A DNA stretch of 64,000 nt from Neocallimastix lanati (nom. inval.) (taxonomy: Eukaryota > Neocallimastigomycota > Neocallimastigomycetes > Neocallimastigales > Neocallimastigaceae), in NCBI GenBank assembly GCA_016946835.1, contig JACVTC010000170.1, positions 36,001 to 100,000 of the forward strand. Reading direction: 5' to 3'. Of the stretch, positions 1 to 13,266 are shown in pieces. The notes under the pieces are model-generated. The model saw nothing but the letters and a program-made list of their open reading frames with translations, was not told the DNA's origin and did not search any database. Each line of letters starts with the position of its first letter. The first letter of the stretch is position 1. The translations under genes and the position numbers were made by a program.

Positions 1-28
1 AATGAAACAAACAAACAAACAAACAAAA

Positions 29-59
<31 letters not shown>

Positions 60-932
60 AAATAAATAATAATAAAATATACATTAATATATATATATAT
101 AAAACTTTTATACTATATTCTATATTAAATATTTTCTTATTAATAAAATATCTTTTATTTTTTTATTTTATTTTTTTTTTTTTAATTATTTATTATTATT
201 ATTGTTATTATTATTATTACCTTTATTATATTACTATTTTTTTAATAATATTATTCAAAATATTATTATAAAATAATAAAATAATAAATATTTTTCTTTA
301 ATTAAAAATATAAAGTTCAATTTTCATACTTAAGAAAATTAATAATATTAAAACATTAAAAGTCAATTTTCCTACTTTTAATGTTTTAATATTATTAATA
401 TTATTATTTTCACCAGTGTTTTTTCATTTTTTTTTTTTTTTTTTTTTTTTTTTATTTTTTCATTTTTTATTATTATTTTTATTATTTTTTTTTATTATTT
501 TTTTATTTTTATTTTTTATTATTTTTTATTTGCTTGTTATATATTACTATTTTTGTTCTATTTTATTTTATTTTATTATTTTGTATTATTTTTTATTCGG
601 TTAATTTTATTTTTATTTATTTATTTATAAATTATAATTTGTTTATTTTAAAGTATATTTTTACTTAATATATAATTTAATTATTTTTATTAATATTGAT
701 TATATTTCTTAAAATTTATATAAATTAATATTTAACTATTATAAATATTAATTTTTAGCGTTAGATTTTACTTATAGTAAAACTTAAATTATATAAGAAA
801 ATATTAAAAAAGAAAACAAAGATCTATCTATATAGTTTGTCTTTTTTTTTTTTTAAAAAAAAAAGAATAGTTAATAGTAACATTATTTATGGTTTTGCTT
901 ACGTTACTATATATTTTATTTTAATTATACTT
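1..932. other. AT-rich spacer without recognised gene
   Basis: The stretch opens with short AAAC and AAAT repeats (about 7-70) and continues as T-rich and A-rich sequence with a poly(T) run near 424-453. An open frame in 416-604 encodes almost only Phe, Leu, Ile and Tyr and is a by-product of the T-rich sequence. Nothing gene-like is visible. Confidence 0.7.
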
Positions 933-1484
933 CTATTTTGGGAATGGCATTCTGTATGAAGGATCTGAATAATATTGACCACCACCATTAACGAAGCTTG
1001 TATCATATCTATCTCTTCTTGGAGGAACTACTGGACCATTCGCATTATTTGGTGCAGGTGGGTAACTATTGTTTCTATTATAAGCTAGTTGTGGCATTGG
1101 TCTTTGGTAATTTTGATTTGGATAGTAATTTGGATTAAATCCTGGTGATTGTGATGCAAATTGTGGTGATCCATATTGTGGTGGTGCACCATATTGAGGA
1201 CCATTATTGAAAGGTCGCATTGGTGATTGATTAAATTGTGGATTATTATAATTTGGTTGATTAAAACGAGGTTGATTATATTGTTGATAACCTTGATTCA
1301 TAGGTGGTCGATTGATTCCTTGAGGTGGTACTGAATTCATTGGTGGTGGATTCATTCTTCTTGGTGGTATATTAGTTCTTTTTGGTGGAATTTCAGCTTC
1401 TTCTTCTGGGTGGTATAATGGTGTACCAGTTGGAGGTGGTGGAGTATAACCATCATTTAATTTGCTCTTGTAATTCTTTACCAT
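933..1484 (-). CDS. Proline/asparagine/glutamine-rich protein of unknown function
   Basis: A 183-residue frame of clearly non-random composition, much less AT-rich than its surroundings. It starts with a short basic stretch (residues 1-10), followed by PPPPTGTP (15-22), an acidic patch (27-31) and a long low-complexity region rich in Pro, Asn, Gln and Tyr with repeated PQYG and FNQP-like units. Short PPKR, PPRR and VVPPRRDR motifs resemble SH3-domain ligands; this is inference from the motif only. There is no signal peptide and no membrane segment. A TTTAAATTAG sequence lies just 5' of the ATG, so this could be the last exon of a longer gene, but I see no convincing upstream exon. It may be an adaptor or the disordered tail of a cytoskeletal or membrane protein. 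No family is assigned. Confidence 0.6.
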   Translation of the reverse strand: MVKNYKSKLNDGYTPPPPTGTPLYHPEEEAEIPPKRTNIPPRRMNPPPMNSVPPQGINRPPMNQGYQQYNQPRFNQPNYNNPQFNQSPMRPFNNGPQYGAPPQYGSPQFASQSPGFNPNYYPNQNYQRPMPQLAYNRNNSYPPAPNNANGPVVPPRRDRYDTSFVNGGGQYYSDPSYRMPFPK

Positions 1485-1984
1485 TTTCTAATTTAAAATA
1501 TTTATAAGCTATTTTTATGAATATTATTAAATAAATAAATAAAATACAAATTATTAATAAATTTTTAAATAAAATTTTTGTTTTAATAATTATTTAAAAG
1601 TAAATAAATAATTAAAAATATTTATATTATAGGTTTATATATATTTTTTTCATTTTTAAAACTATTATTAAAATTTTAAAAAAATATAATAGTATAATAA
1701 ATTTATTATAAAGTTTTTTTATTTATTTTGCGATATTGTATTCCTAAAACAATGAAAACATTGTTTTCTATTTCTAAAACTGTATTTATTATTATTTTTG
1801 TATATTTATAACCTTATATATTTTTATTTGACCGTTTTACTTTTAAGTTTTTTATTTATTATTATTATTATTTTTTTTATTTTGTATTTTATTCTTTTAT
1901 TTTCGAAGCTTATATATTTGATGAATATTACTATTTTCACCGTTATATTTCTTATTTCGAAAACTACAATAATCTTTTATTTAT

Positions 1985-2190
1985 TTATTTTATTTTTCTT
2001 TTGTTTTGTTTTATTTAGATTATTATACCGTAATTTTTTATGATTTTATATTTGTTCTAAAATATTAATAATCTGTAATTAATTATTTTTCTTTTGTTTT
2101 GTTTTATTTAGATTATTATACCGTAATTTATAAATTATATTTATATTTTTATGATTTTAAATTTGTTCTAAAATATTAATATTCTGTTAT
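1985..2190. repeat. Two-copy tandem duplication (about 93-111 bp)
   Basis: The phrase CTTTTGTTTTGTTTTATTTA followed by GATTATTATACCGTAATTT occurs near 1996 and again near 2090. The flanking ATTTGTTCTAAAATATTAAT occurs near 2050 and 2160. The copies differ by small indels. Confidence 0.75.
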
Positions 2191-3395
2191 TAATTATGTT
2201 ACATTTTTGATTTTCCTGATTTTGAATTTATGAATTATTTTTATTAACATGCAACTTTATATCCTTTATATATACATATATGAACATTTATATATTTATA
2301 TAATTTTGATTTCATTGAAAATTATATAATAGTATTTATATTTTATAATTTTCTTTAATATAAATCATATATTATATTTCCTTTACCTTTTTTTATTTTT
2401 CTTTTCTTTGTAAAAATTTATATTTATATAATTTATTTTTACTTTTTGAATCTAACACTAACAAAAAATTTATTTTATATTTAACTTTTAATAAATTAAT
2501 AAAATAGAAAAAATTTTTTTTTTATTTTTAAAGAAATTTTTTAAATATTTATATAACTTTTGAAAATAAAAGAAAAAAAAATTACTTTATGATACATAAT
2601 TTATATAAGAATTAAATTTAAATTATTACAATTACAAGATAATGCATTAAAATATATGTACATATCTAATATTATATTTTATAAGCCACAATATTTTCAT
2701 TTAGTTAATTTTTTGAACTAATAGTTTAAAATATTTGAATAATAAAAAGGGCAATTTTTAACAATAAATTAATATATATATTTTAATTTTTTATAATAAA
2801 AAATTGATAAATATATTAATCAATAATTGATAAATTTAATTAATATATCATTCATATATATTAGCAATATTTAAAAAAGAATGTCCAGTACATCATAAAA
2901 TATATTGCTTTTAATTAAAATATATAATCTATAATATAAAAAATATATAAAAATAATAAATATAAATATAAATACACAATCATTTTTAATTAAATTAATT
3001 TATTAAAATATTTATTATACGAATATGTTATTCTAGCTAAAATGTTAAATTATTTGAACTTTTTTTTTATTATAATTAAAAAGTTTATTTATTATTTATT
3101 TGAAATATGAGATATAATAATTAATAATAAATAATTATTAAATAATTTATATATATAATAAATAATAATACATCTCTAAATTATATTATCCTTTTTTAAT
3201 CATTATTTAATATAATAAAGACATTATATTACTTTGATATAATTTATATATGTTAAATGATAGTTATTGTTTTCTTTTTATAAATAATCCTAAAAATTTA
3301 TATAATAAACCAATATTTTTGTTACAAAAAGCAATGATTATATACAAAAGTATTATTATAGCAATAGAAATAATAACAACAGAGAGTAACAATAA

Positions 3396-3426
<31 letters not shown>

Positions 3427-4521
3427 TTAACAAATGGCAACAATAAAAAAATAAACCCTAAAATTATTACAATAAAATTTTTAATTAATTTTGGTTTATT
3501 CCCTCTTCTTAAATATAAGAAAATCTATTAAGTTTAGTTTAAATCGATGAATAATTTTTTATTAATTAGAATAGAATTATAATTATAATTCATTCTATTT
3601 TATAATAATATTATCAATCACAATTTAATATTTTTAATCTTAATTAATATAAAAATTAATAAAAAATGCTTTTTTTTTTTTATTAAGATAAAACAAAAAA
3701 AAAATTATCTATATTACGGTTACATAAATATATTATAAAATATAGTTAATTAATAATATAACCAAATTTTAAATAAATTTAATATATTTTATATTAAAAT
3801 AATATAAAATAAAGTTAAATAGTAATATAACAAATTATAAGTTTAATTTATTCTATATTAGAATAATCTATTTATACATATATTACAATATTCTTTCTAA
3901 ATGAGTTTTTATATTACAAAATTTTTTTTCAATATAAATGTTTAGATATATAAAATAATATATTAATATATTATTAATTAAGAATTTAATCATTTAATAT
4001 TAATTATATAATTAGAATTGTAAAAAAAGAAAGAAAAGGTAAATTATATATATTTCAATAAAAAAAAAAATTTTTTTTTGGATACTATATTTAATAATAT
4101 TACATAATTACATATGGAGAGTAAAGATTCCCCAATAATAAATGTATAAATATGTACTAAAAACATTCATTTATGTAGAAAATACATATCTATTCATTTA
4201 TTCATTTACGGCGCTTCTAATAATAAAACCTTTAATATTTAAAATTTATATTTAATATGTGTTTAATATAAAAAAGTTAAAAGAATACATTAACGGCTAT
4301 CTTGTTACATAATGTATACATTTATAAATAAGTTTTTCAAAAAGAAATGTATCCACAAAATCTTTGAATTCAACTATAAAATTGAAATAATCTATTATAT
4401 ATAATATATATAATATATATTATAAATAAATTATCTATATTTTATTTTGAAAAATAAGCAAAAAAAAAAAAAAAAAAAAAGAAAGGTTTTAAAATATTAT
4501 AAACAGTTTAATAACCTTTAT

Positions 4522-4717
4522 AATAGTTATTAATTCATTATTATTTAAAATAAAAGAACATAATAATCACTATAAAAATTTTAATATTTGTTATATTAAT
4601 TTTAATTCATAATAAGTAAAATAGTTATTAATTCATTATTATTTAAAATAAAAGAACATAATAATCACTATAAAAATTTTAATATTTGTTATATTAATTT
4701 TAATTCATAATAAGTAA
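4522..4717. repeat. 98-bp tandem duplication
   Basis: The block beginning ATAGTTATTAATTCATTATT at 4523 recurs at 4621, 98 bp later, and is essentially identical over its full length, ending TTCATAATAAGTAA. Near-identity suggests a recent duplication. Confidence 0.85.
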
Positions 4718-4869
4718 TAAAGATATATATCTTCAATAACATTTATATATATGTTACTTTATATAAATTAAAATTAAAAAAAAAAAAATTATTATGTCCA
4801 AATTTTTTTTTTTTTTAAATTTTGTAAATAAATAAAAAATAAAAAAAATATTAAAAATAATATGATTTA

Positions 4870-4870
<1 letters not shown>

Positions 4871-4918
<48 letters not shown>
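4871..4918. repeat. (ATT)n microsatellite
   Basis: About 16 perfect ATT/TTA units. It lies 245 bp upstream of the B-box/TLDc gene. Confidence 0.9.
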
Positions 4919-4919
<1 letters not shown>

Positions 4920-5162
4920 TTGATTACTTAATATAAAAGCAAAGAAATCGTTTAAAAAAAAATAATATTATAAGAATAATTATAATTGATAATTATTAAT
5001 TAAAATAAAACATATTTGTTTGATAGTTTACGTATTAAAATTAAGAAAAACTTTTTTTTTTTTTATTTGAAAGGTAAAAATATTTAATAATATTTTTTTA
5101 TTTTCGAAAGATAGAAATATTTAGTAAAAATTGAAACTATTATATAAGACTCAAAATAAAAA

Positions 5163-6462
5163 ATGACTACAAAAAAGTGTTCATCGAAGGAGCATAACGA
5201 GAATGAGGCAATCAAATATTGTCAAATTTGCAAAATTTATATGTGTAATCAATGTGACGATATTCATTCAAAATTATGTACTAATCATTTTTCTTTCTTT
5301 TTAAAGGATGATTACAATGAAACTTTTTCTGGGATTTGCTTTGAAAATGAACATTTTAATCAATTAGAATATTTTTGTAAAACACATAATAAATTATGTT
5401 GTGTTTCGTGTATTTCGAAAATTAAAGGAAAAGGAAATGGACAGCATTCTGATTGTGATATCTGTTTTATTGAAGATATACAAGATGAAAAAAGAAATAA
5501 GTTAAAAGATAATATTACTATTCTAGAAAACTTTTCAAAAAATCTAAAAAGCGACAATGAAGAATTAAAAGAAGTATTGAATAAAATTGAAAAAACAAAA
5601 GAAGAATTAAAAATCACAGTTCAAAAAATCTTTACAGAATTAAGAAGTGCATTAAATAATAGAGAGGATGAATTATTATTTGATATTGATCAAAAAATAG
5701 ATAATACATTTTTGGATAAAGAGATTGTCAAGAGAGGAGAGGTTGATCCAAATAGGATAAAAGAAGTTCTAATTAAAGGAAAAAAAATAGAAGAAGAATG
5801 GAATAATGATAATTTAAAAGAAATGATTAATGACTGTATTAATTTAGAAAATAATATTAATTATATTAATAAAATAAAAGAAAGTTTAGAAAAATATAAT
5901 TCTTCCAAATTAGATATTCATTTTATCCCAGAAGAAAATCAAATAAATAATTTTATAAAAGAAATCAAAAGTTTTGGAAATATTTATTTTGGCAGTAACT
6001 GGATACAAAGCGATATATTAAAGGATGATAAAGAAAAATTAAAAAAATGGATATCACAGAATAAAAAAATTAATTCAGAATTATTATATAAAATGACAAG
6101 GGATGGAAGCACAATTGATAGATTTCACGAATTATGTGATAACATAAGAAATAATCTAATCATTATTAAAACAGTGAATGATAAAATATTTGGAGGATAT
6201 TCTTCTTGGGTTTGGGATAAATCAAGAAAAGATTTACGTATTAATGATGGATTTTTGTTTAATCTTAGTACTGGCATAAAATACGATAATAATAATAATA
6301 AGGATTCATACAGGATGTCATAGTTGTGGACCATATATATATGATAAATTTTATTTTAGCGGAACGATGAAACAATGCCAAATCCAGAGTAATGAATTTT
6401 CAGAAAAAATTGGCATTATAGATATTAAAGAAGTTGAAATATTTAAAATAAATGTAATATAA
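5163..6462 (+). pseudogene. B-box zinc finger / coiled-coil / TLDc protein, frameshifted near the C-terminus
   Basis: The main frame (5163-6323, 386 residues) begins with two B-box-like zinc-binding modules: Cys/His at residues 6, 11, 20, 23, 28, 31, 39, 42, and then 59, 72, 75, 80, 83, 95. A charged coiled coil follows (about 105-175 and 205-245). From about residue 305 there is the start of a TLDc domain with the typical LLYKMTRDGST, FHELCDN, IIIKT and FGGYSSWVWD motifs. The frame stops at 6321-6323, but the +1 frame continues from about 6304 to a stop at 6460-6462. That second frame reads GCHSCGPYIYD and FYFSGTMKQCQ, the expected end of a TLDc domain. The switch falls on a run of AAT codons, so slippage (genuine, or an assembly error) is the simplest explanation; no GT-AG intron fits. 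TLDc proteins are linked to oxidative-stress protection and V-ATPase binding in other eukaryotes. B-box/TLDc fusions are known in AT-rich protists and fungi, but their function is unclear. Confidence 0.8.
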
Positions 6463-6570
6463 AATGATTTGTGTTTATTTTAATTAATTAACTCAATATT
6501 TATGATTTATATTTTTTGGGATTAATAAAATTTTTTAAGCACTTAGGTGTTCATTTAATAATTTATATAA

Positions 6571-6617
<47 letters not shown>

Positions 6618-6620
6618 ATA
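6571..6620. repeat. (TAAA)n microsatellite
   Basis: About 12 uninterrupted tetranucleotide units just downstream of the B-box/TLDc gene. Confidence 0.9.
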
Positions 6621-6834
6621 TTATCCTATCAATCTGAATATATATTAATTTTTTTTTTTTTATTTTTATTATTTTATTGTCTTAATTATGATACAACAAA
6701 TATATATAATTAAATGATGATAATGATTAAAAAAATAAAAAATAAAGGTTTAATCTATCATTTCTATATAGTTTTATTAATAAATTTTTTTCTTTTTTTT
6801 TTTTTTTATTTATTTTTTTTATTTTTATTTTTAT

Positions 6835-7110
6835 TTTTTTTTTTTTTATTTATTTTTATTTTTATTTTTATTTTTATTTTTATTTTTATTTTTATTTTTA
6901 TTTTTATTTTTATTTTTTTTTTATTTTTATTTTTATTTTTATTTTTTATTTTTATTTTTATTTTTATTTTTATTTTTATTTTTTATTTTTATTTTTATTT
7001 TTATTTTTATTTTTATTTTTTATTTTTATTTTTATTTTTATTTTTATTTTTATTTTTATTTTTATTTTTATTTTTTTTTTATTTTTATTTTTTTTTTTTT
7101 ATTTTTTTTT
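6835..7110. repeat. (ATTTTT)n hexanucleotide tract
   Basis: Roughly 275 bp of ATTTTT units with occasional extra T. It creates an open frame of alternating Phe and Ile on the plus strand, which is not a gene. Confidence 0.9.
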
Positions 7111-7178
7111 TTTTTGTTCTTACATGACTAGAAATAAGATTTAAAAATAAAAAAATAAATAAATATTTAATTTATATT

Positions 7179-7218
<40 letters not shown>

Positions 7219-7619
7219 ATAATAAATGGTAGTTCATTATATTTAATTTCAGAGAATAATTTAACCATTTTTTTCGAAATATTATATATATATTCTTTTC
7301 CATATTTATTTATTTTTTTAATTTTTTTAAAAAAAAAAATTCTCATAAAGAATTTTTCAATCATCCTAATGATTATTTTAAAACAATTATGACTATATAA
7401 TACATAATTTCTTTATATATATATATATATATATATATAATTGATATAAAACTACAGTTTAAATCAGAGAAAAAATTTTTAAAAGTTTTAAATAAAAAAT
7501 AAAATTTATTATATATATATTATATATATATATATAATTAGACTAGGAATAAAAAAAGCATATATATGAAAACTTTTTTTTTTTTTTTATAGTTTTTATA
7601 TATATATATTTTATTTTTT

Positions 7620-7650
<31 letters not shown>

Positions 7651-8463
7651 TTTATTTATTTATTTTTACTTTATAATAATAACGAAAAAATCAACTGAAC
7701 CACTAAACTAAATTTTTAAAATAATTATTATATAATAATTACAATTATATAATGTTTATTTCTTTCTTTTCTATATTCTAAATATATATATACTAAAAAA
7801 TTTTATTAATTCTCACAGACTACTTCATTTACAAATAATTGTTATACAATAATATTATATATATAACTAATTTTATATATACCTATGTATATATATATTT
7901 TTTTGTAATTACTAAATTACATTCATAAAAAAAATGTTATATAATAAATATTATTTATATAAACTTTCTTTTCTATATTTTTTGTAATTATAATAAAAAT
8001 ATATTAATTATTTAAAATAAATTCTTTTTCTATAAAGTATATTGTATAATTATATTCATGATATAATATATATTCTATCTCCAAATTATATAATTGAACT
8101 AATTATATAATTATATATATATATCATTATTATATAATTTTCTAATTATACAATATAAATTTTTTTTTTTTTTTTTTTATCTTTAAATTAGTTTATATAT
8201 ATATATATATATATACTTCTTTTTCTATATTTACTATAAACTATTTTTTTTTTATTAGTTTATTATCACAAATATTTATATAAATTAAATAATGATTTTC
8301 TTTCTTATTTAAAGAATGTATTTATATATATATATTTATATAATTATGGTAAATTTTAATGATGCGTTATTTTGATTGAATTTTAATAAACAATATACAC
8401 CATCAAAAATATAGTTCACAATGTTATTGATTATGTATATTCTTATATTTTTATATTTTTTTT

Positions 8464-8503
<40 letters not shown>

Positions 8504-8678
8504 CAGTAGTATTTTGATAATACTCATATTATTTAAATGATTTTTTATTTTTATTTTTTGATTTCTATTTTTATTATTTGATTTTTATATTTTGGTATTT
8601 GCTTTTATATATATATATATATTATCCATTTTTACATATATTTTCTATATTTTATATATATAGTTTTTTTTCAACTAT

Positions 8679-9464
8679 TTAAAAACATCCACGAAATCCT
8701 TTCTTATTATCATCGTCATTATAATCTCTATATTTGCCAAAACCACAATCATTATAATCACTACTATCATCTATATAGTCTTCAAAAAAATCCTCACTTT
8801 TAAGACTATCACTTATGCTTTTAACAGGACTAAGTGGACTATCTAATACCATGGAATTATTACTCATTTGTCTCTTATTTCTATAGAAAGAACCATCAGA
8901 GAAGAATGCAGCTAAACCCATCATAAATATATTATCTACTCCTGGGGCTATGTCAAGAGTACATCTCGTTTTAACTTTAGAATCTCTTGTAATTTTTGCA
9001 ATCAACTGACCACCTTCCTTCTCTTTACCATAAAATATACCACATACAATGAGCCTTTTATCACTATTCATTTCAAGATAGTCTGTTTCTCCTGTAATTA
9101 AATTTCTAAACTCTATTATATATTTTCTATTTGATGGACCACATTCAATTTTACCGACTAGTTTATTATTCCCTTTACCAAGATAGATATTTTTTCTGTA
9201 CTTTCCTAAATTCCATTCATCAATATTAAATATAGGGGCCTTCTCTAAGTTATATATTGTATGTTTTAAACCATTACTTTGTCCGTTAAAGTATTTAATA
9301 CCATTGGTGCCTTTTATTTTAAGGTTAAATTTTGATAACTTTAATTTTGTCCTTTCTATAACTAACCCTACAGATTTCTGGTATACCTGGTTACGGTCGA
9401 TAACGGCAATATCCTTTTCAGGACGTTGTATTGGCATATGATATAATTCTTTAAAATAACCCAT
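8679..9464 (-). CDS. LURP-one-related (LOR / Tubby-like fold) protein 1 with acidic tail
   Basis: An intronless 261-residue protein. The LOR domain covers about residues 15-190. It shows the family pattern of short beta strands, a GKEKEGGQLIAKI strand (146-158) and the hallmark IAPGVDNIFMMGLAAFF (172-188). That last segment forms the hydrophobic C-terminal helix inside the barrel in LOR/Tubby structures. After the domain comes a 70-residue Ser/Asp/Tyr-rich tail ending in a GFRGCF-like sequence, with an SPLSP motif that could be phosphorylated. It shares its N-terminus (MGY plus charged leader) and general design with the LOR gene at 20.7 kb, so these two form a subgroup. LOR proteins in plants (LURP1) are tied to pathogen response, and related folds bind membrane phospholipids; neither role is shown here. 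T-rich sequence lies on both sides. Confidence 0.85.
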   Translation of the reverse strand: MGYFKELYHMPIQRPEKDIAVIDRNQVYQKSVGLVIERTKLKLSKFNLKIKGTNGIKYFNGQSNGLKHTIYNLEKAPIFNIDEWNLGKYRKNIYLGKGNNKLVGKIECGPSNRKYIIEFRNLITGETDYLEMNSDKRLIVCGIFYGKEKEGGQLIAKITRDSKVKTRCTLDIAPGVDNIFMMGLAAFFSDGSFYRNKRQMSNNSMVLDSPLSPVKSISDSLKSEDFFEDYIDDSSDYNDCGFGKYRDYNDDDNKKGFRGCF

Positions 9465-10984
9465 TTTCTTTTTCTTTCTTTCCTTTATATATATATACTT
9501 TTTTTTTGAAAAAAATAAAAAAAAATAATTTACTTAAATTATTACTTAAATTTGTTAATTACTATCTTAAAACTTTTTGTTTTTATGATAATTAGGATTT
9601 GGTATAATTTCTTTTTATTATAAATTTATATATATATATAAATATTTATTATTATTGGTATCACTATTCCAATTGCTTTTTTATTTAATTTTTTTTTTTA
9701 TTTCATTCTTCTTTTTTTTTTTTTGTTTTTATTTTTTTTTTTTTGTTTTTATTTTTTTTTTTTTTTTTTAATTTTTTTATTTTTTTATTTTTATATTTTT
9801 ATATTTTTATATTTTTATTTTTATATTTTTTTTTTAAAAAAAAAAAAAGGATATCTCTATTTATTTATATATAAAATTAAAAAAATATAAAATAAATACA
9901 TAAATATAATTACTAATAATTAATAAAAAGGGATTAAAATATCCGATTTTTTTTTTTATCGAATTTAATTAATATTATATGCTGTCATTACTAATTATTA
10001 GTTTTTTTTTTAAATATTTTAATTTTTTTTTTTTTTTTTTTTTTTTCATTTTAAATAATCCTTTTGTAATAATTTAATTAAAATTTTTAATATAAGATTG
10101 ATTTAATTTAAATGGTGTAACAATTCACAAAAAATTGATTTATAATATTTTTATAATATTTATTAATAGTTGAATAGTGAATGAAAATTCTCATTATATT
10201 AAAAAAATGGTTAATACTAATTAATCATAATAATAAATAATATTAAACAATAAATGATAGAATAGTAAATAATATTAAATAATAAATGATGGAATTATAA
10301 GTAATAAATAATAAATAATAATAATTGAATAATTAAATAATAATAATTGAATAATTAAATAATAAATAATAAATAATAAATAATAATAATTGAATAATAA
10401 TTATTAAATAATAATAATAAATAAAAAGTTTTATAACATAATATATTACAAATTAATAATAAATTAATTTTATGTTTAATAATAATATAAATAGCATATT
10501 AATGTTAAATTAATAATATGTATAATTATAAATATTTATAAAAATAGATTAATATTTAATAATATTTTATAAAAATATGCTATATTTAATAATAAACAAT
10601 TTCTATCTTTGTATTAAATGATAAAATAAAAAACAATATTATGATAGACACAAATATACAAAAAAGAAAAATATAATAAATGATTTTAATAATTTTGAAA
10701 AAAATAAGTCGTATTTATTATTTATAATTAGTAATTTCATAAATAAAAAAATAATAAAGATTTAAAAAAAAATCTTTTTTTTTTTTTTTCTTTTTTAAAT
10801 ATTTGTTTTTCTTTTTTCTTTTTAATTTATTAACTATTTTTAAAATGATTTGCTTATTTAAAATTTTTTAAATTTTTTAATTTTTTTTGTATTTTATTTT
10901 ATTTTATTGTATGTTATTATATATATAAATATATTCTTTAATTAAAGTCATAATCCTTTATAATTTTAATAATTATAAAAATTG

Positions 10985-11032
<48 letters not shown>

Positions 11033-11190
11033 TTAATATATTAAAATTTAATTTATCTCCGTATTTAATTAAAGAACCTAAAAGGATTCGTTTAGTGGAG
11101 AGTTTAAAACATAAATGATAACATTTTGTTAATGATTGAAAAAAAAATTAAAAATAAATAAATAAAAAAAATTTAAAAAAAATAATAATA

Positions 11191-11232
<42 letters not shown>

Positions 11233-12426
11233 GAAGAATAATAAGAATAATAATAATAAAAATAAAAATAATAATAATAAAAATAAAAATAAAAATAATA
11301 AAAATATAAAAATAACTTAAAATAACAAATAAAAAAAAATATGTATTAATATCTTTTTTTCTATATATATTTGTTTTTATTCGTTATTTAATTTTTTCTT
11401 TATATATATATATTTTTTTTAAAAAAAAGAGAATTTATATATCATTTATCCGTCTACCAACTTTATCAATTATGTTCAAACATTAATAATTATAATAATA
11501 ATAAAATTTTAGATATAAATAATACAAATAGATAATAATAATAATATATATACATATAATAAAAAATTAATCTAAATTGATATAGAATTGAAGTACTTTT
11601 TATTTTATATGGAGGAGGTGAAATATTAAAATTTTAAAACATAAAAAATATATGTCTTATTAAATCATGAAAAATAAAATAAAATAAAATAAAATAAAAT
11701 AAAATAAATATATTAAATATATATATTAAAATGATAAATTCTATAATATTATAATTCATTCTATTATATTTTTTTTTATTCTTTTTTTTTTTTTTTTTTT
11801 TTAATAGTACAACTCTAATAATAATTATAAAGACCTGTAAAGAAATCGGATGATTTTTTTAAGAAATTTTTTAATAATAATAATATTAAAAAAATTTTTT
11901 TTCCTTATTATTATTTATTATTAATTATTTATTATTAATTATTTATTATTTATTATTATCTATCTATTATTTATTATTTATTATTTCCTTTTTTTTTTTT
12001 AAAAAAAAAAAATAAAGTAAAATAAAATATTAAATTTAATATATCTTTATTTGGATTATTTACTGAATTCTTTTTTTTTTTTTTTAAATATATTTTTTTT
12101 AAATTTTTTTTTTTAAAAGTATTATCCAATTTTATATTTTTTAATTTTAATCTTTTTGATATTTCAAAAATAATTTAAATTTTAATTTTGCTTATTTTAT
12201 ATTATAATTTATATAATTAATACTAAATTTTATTATATTTAAATTCTTTTAATTATTATTATTGTTATTATTATTATTATTATTATTTTTTTTTTTTTTT
12301 TTTGTTTTTGTTTTTATTCTATTTTTTAAATAATTTTTATTGTTTATTATATTTTATATTTTATTTTATATCAAAAGTTTTTTTTATGTTTTATATTATT
12401 ATTTATTATTATTTATTATTATTTAT

Positions 12427-12457
<31 letters not shown>

Positions 12458-12914
12458 TTTCTCATATATAAAAAAAAATAATAAAAAAAAATCATCCGAT
12501 TTTTTAAATGATATTTGTATTACTAATTAGTAATACCCTTTTTATTTATTATAAATATAGATTCTGTAAATTTTTTTTTCTTATATAATAAATCAAAAAT
12601 AAAAAATCAAAATATATGTTTTATTCTTATTATAAAAAAAAATAAATATGTATTTATATTATTTATATCAGATATACTAATACACTATGATATGATAAAT
12701 TTTCATTTTAAATTCTATTATATATTTAAATTATTTTTATTTTAATTTTAATATAATTTTTTTTATTATAATAATTTTATTGAATAATTAATAATAATGT
12801 TGGAATATCAAACTTTATAAATATATATATATATATATATTTTTTTTTTTTTTAAAGTATATATATATATTTTTATCCTTTAAAAAGAAATCCAATACAT
12901 TAATATAATATATT

Positions 12915-13049
12915 TATTTTTGAATAATATTCTAATATCTAATAGAGTTTATATGATTCACTTTTTATAAACTATTATTTTATTTTTGAATAATATTCTA
13001 ATATCTAATAGAGTTTATATGATTCACTTTTTATAAACTATTATTTTAT
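12915..13049. repeat. 66-bp tandem duplication
   Basis: The block starting TGAATAATATTCTAATATCT at 12921 recurs at 12987 with near-perfect identity through AAACTATTATTTTATTT. Confidence 0.9.
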
Positions 13050-13174
13050 TTCTATATAAGTAATTTTATTTAAAACTATTTCACATTAAATTTAAGGATT
13101 TAATGATATAGGTAATTTTTTAATTTTATGATAATAAAATGATACTTTCTTGCTCCATGTTCAACTAAATATTT

Positions 13175-13178
<4 letters not shown>

Positions 13179-13263
<85 letters not shown>
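13179..13263. repeat. (AAT)n microsatellite
   Basis: About 28 uninterrupted AAT units. Reading frames through it give poly-Ile (plus) or poly-Tyr (minus) and are not genes. Confidence 0.95.

Positions 13264-13266
<3 letters not shown>

Larger units (their letters stand above)
1485..5162. other. AT-rich spacer with local tandem duplications
   Basis: No gene is recognised. It holds a roughly 93-111 bp duplication (1985-2190), a 98 bp tandem duplication (4522-4717), poly(A) runs near 3400 and 4460, and an (ATT)n tract (4871-4918). The short phrase TTATTCTAGCTAAAAT near 3027 is shared (with one extra or changed base) with the duplicated repeat at 47.2-47.7 kb. Confidence 0.6.
6463..8678. other. 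AT-repeat spacer
   Basis: No gene. It contains a (TAAA)n tract, a long (ATTTTT)n tract, poly(A) at about 7182-7215, poly(T) runs near 7622 and 8468, and several TA dinucleotide tracts. Open frames here encode only Phe/Ile/Leu or Lys runs. Confidence 0.75.

Noticed and set aside
6714-7127. A 137-codon open frame
   Set aside because: It is an ATTTTT hexanucleotide tract giving alternating Phe/Ile; there is no protein-like composition.
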